A stretch of DNA of 8,201 nucleotides, from positions 1-8,201 of the forward strand of contig CANBSM010000050.1 in assembly GCA_947372155.1 (NCBI GenBank), written 5' to 3'. This DNA is from Burkholderiaceae bacterium. Its GTDB lineage: Bacteria; Pseudomonadota; Gammaproteobacteria; Burkholderiales; Burkholderiaceae. The translations under genes and the position numbers were made by a program. Shown one piece after another: positions 7,017 to 8,201 of this stretch. The notes below the pieces were generated by a model. That model was not told where the DNA came from and did not search any database. It saw nothing but the letters and a program-made list of their open reading frames with translations. Positions within the stretch are counted from its first letter, which is position 1; every line of letters begins with the position of its first letter.

Positions 7017-8201
7017 ATGAAGAGCAAAACTATCCGTAAAAAACCCGATTTTTCTAAGCTAGCGCTCGAGACCTTGGCGGTTCGCGCTGGTACTCGTCGC
7101 ACCGCTGAATACCAAGAGCATTCAGAGGCGATGTTTCTGACATCCAGCTTCTGTTTTGATAGCGCAGAGTTAGCGGCTGATGGTTTTGCACATGCTGACC
7201 AAGGCTTTATCTATTCTCGCTTTACTAATCCAACTGTAAGCATGTTCCAGGATCGCTTGGCCGCTTTAGAAGGTGGCGAGGCATGTATTGCGACTGCTTC
7301 CGGAATGTCTGCCATTCTGACAATGGCGATGGCGCATCTGCAAGCAGGTGACCACGTGGTTTGCTCACGCTCGGTATTTGGCGCAACGATTCAGTTGTTC
7401 ACCAATATCTTGGGTCGCTTTGGCATCACAACAACATATGCTGATTTGGCGGATACTAAGTCATGGCAGGCAGCTGTCCAGCCAAACACTAAACTTTTTT
7501 ATCTAGAGACACCTTCCAATCCTTTAACTGAGATTGCTGATATCAGGGCGATTTCAAAGATAGCTAAAAAAGCAGGTGCCTTATTCGCGGTGGATAACTG
7601 CTTCTGTACGCCTGCTTTGCAAAAACCATTAGCACTCGGTGCTGATGTCGTCATTCATTCGGCTACTAAATACCTAGATGGACAGGGTCGAGTGGTAGGT
7701 GGAGCAATTGTCGGCAGTAAAGATTTCATTATGGGCAAAGTCTTCCCATATGTTCGTACTGCAGGACCAACGCTATCTGCGTTCAATGCCTGGGTATTCC
7801 TCAAAGGCCTAGAGACTCTAGAGCTTCGCATGAAGCAGCAGAGTCAGAATGCACTCGCCTTGGCCCAATGGCTTGAGAAGCAATCTGGAGTAGAGCGCGT
7901 TTACCATCCCGGCCTGAAATCGCATCCTCAGCACGCTTTGGCAATGCGCCAGCAAAAAGAGGGTGGGGCGATTGTTTCTTTCACCTTGAAGGGTGGTAAG
8001 AAGGCTGCGTTCAAACTCATTAACCAAACTAAGCTTTGCTCGATTACTGCAAACTTGGGCGATACCCGTACGACTATTACTCACCCAGCCACAACAACGC
8101 ATTGCCGTGTAACGCCTGAGGCTCGTAAGGCCGCTGGTATTTCGGATGGCTTGGTGCGCATTGCGGTTGGCCTTGAAAATATTAATGATCTCAAGAATGA
8201 T
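7017..8201 (+). CDS. metZ: O-succinylhomoserine sulfhydrylase, 3' end beyond window
   Basis: MetZ is a PLP enzyme of the Cys/Met metabolism family that joins sulfide to O-succinylhomoserine, giving homocysteine directly without cystathionine. The frame is open for 395 codons from ATG 7017 to the last base with no stop; homologues are about 400 residues, so only a short tail is missing. The PLP lysine is Lys218 in SATKYLDGQG (bases 7668-7670). Other family motifs are YSRFTNPTV (66-74), TASGMSAI (93-100), SVFGAT (119-124), ETPSNPL (164-170) and VDNCFCTPALQ (192-202), then ANLGDTRTTITHPATTTH and IAVGLEN near the end. VDNCFCTPALQ and SATKYLDGQG closely resemble Pseudomonas MetZ as I recall it, which favours MetZ over MetB, MetC or MetY. 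ATG 7017 is the first possible start after the in-frame purF stop. No clear Shine-Dalgarno is seen. Being 60 nt after purF with a hairpin between, it may be partly separately expressed. Confidence 0.94.
   Translation, partial: MKSKTIRKKPDFSKLALETLAVRAGTRRTAEYQEHSEAMFLTSSFCFDSAELAADGFAHADQGFIYSRFTNPTVSMFQDRLAALEGGEACIATASGMSAILTMAMAHLQAGDHVVCSRSVFGATIQLFTNILGRFGITTTYADLADTKSWQAAVQPNTKLFYLETPSNPLTEIADIRAISKIAKKAGALFAVDNCFCTPALQKPLALGADVVIHSATKYLDGQGRVVGGAIVGSKDFIMGKVFPYVRTAGPTLSAFNAWVFLKGLETLELRMKQQSQNALALAQWLEKQSGVERVYHPGLKSHPQHALAMRQQKEGGAIVSFTLKGGKKAAFKLINQTKLCSITANLGDTRTTITHPATTTHCRVTPEARKAAGISDGLVRIAVGLENINDLKND

Noticed and set aside
7818..8102. 94-codon - strand open frame near the right end
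   Set aside because: It overlaps conserved MetZ C-terminal coding sequence on the other strand, with no motif of its own.

Overview
The window is a dense run of housekeeping genes, all on the + strand, from what looks like a betaproteobacterium. The order trpB-trpA-accD-folC-(SPOR/dedD-like)-cvpA-purF-metZ matches an arrangement known from Burkholderiales. It partly matches Pseudomonas (trpF-accD-folC-SPOR-cvpA-purF-metZ) and the E. coli accD-folC-dedD-cvpA-purF block. Moderate base composition (by eye slightly under 50% GC) and the look of the proteins suggest a low-GC freshwater Burkholderiaceae member such as Polynucleobacter. The genus is an inference from memory of similar proteins, not a search result.

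Layout: the 3' part of trpB (1-978, about 69 N-terminal residues missing) is followed by an A-rich 31-nt spacer and trpA (1010-1807). accD (1814-2701), folC (2706-4031, TTG start), a membrane-anchored SPOR-domain protein (4035-4847), cvpA (4847-5413) and purF (5418-6956) follow with gaps of 6, 4, 3, -1 and 4 nt. That spacing strongly suggests one polycistronic, translationally coupled transcript. A 60-nt gap holding a perfect 11-bp hairpin separates purF from metZ (7017 to the window end), which is open at the right edge and lacks only its last few residues.

Function: TrpB and TrpA form tryptophan synthase. AccD is the beta subunit of acetyl-CoA carboxyltransferase (first step of fatty-acid synthesis). 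FolC makes dihydrofolate and folylpolyglutamates. The SPOR protein probably binds septal peptidoglycan. CvpA is a small inner-membrane protein. PurF commits PRPP to purine synthesis. MetZ makes homocysteine by direct sulfhydrylation. Folate one-carbon units link FolC to purine and methionine synthesis, and PRPP is shared by the purine and tryptophan pathways, so the cluster is metabolically coherent if mixed.

I looked for mobile elements, CRISPR arrays, tRNA/rRNA genes, phage or defence genes, riboswitches, frameshifts and foreign-looking inserts, and saw none. All expected catalytic motifs are present. The points worth a second look are small: the hairpin without a U-tract before metZ, the TTG start of folC, the A-rich spacer before trpA, and the low-complexity linker of the SPOR protein. 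I do not see an undescribed system here.
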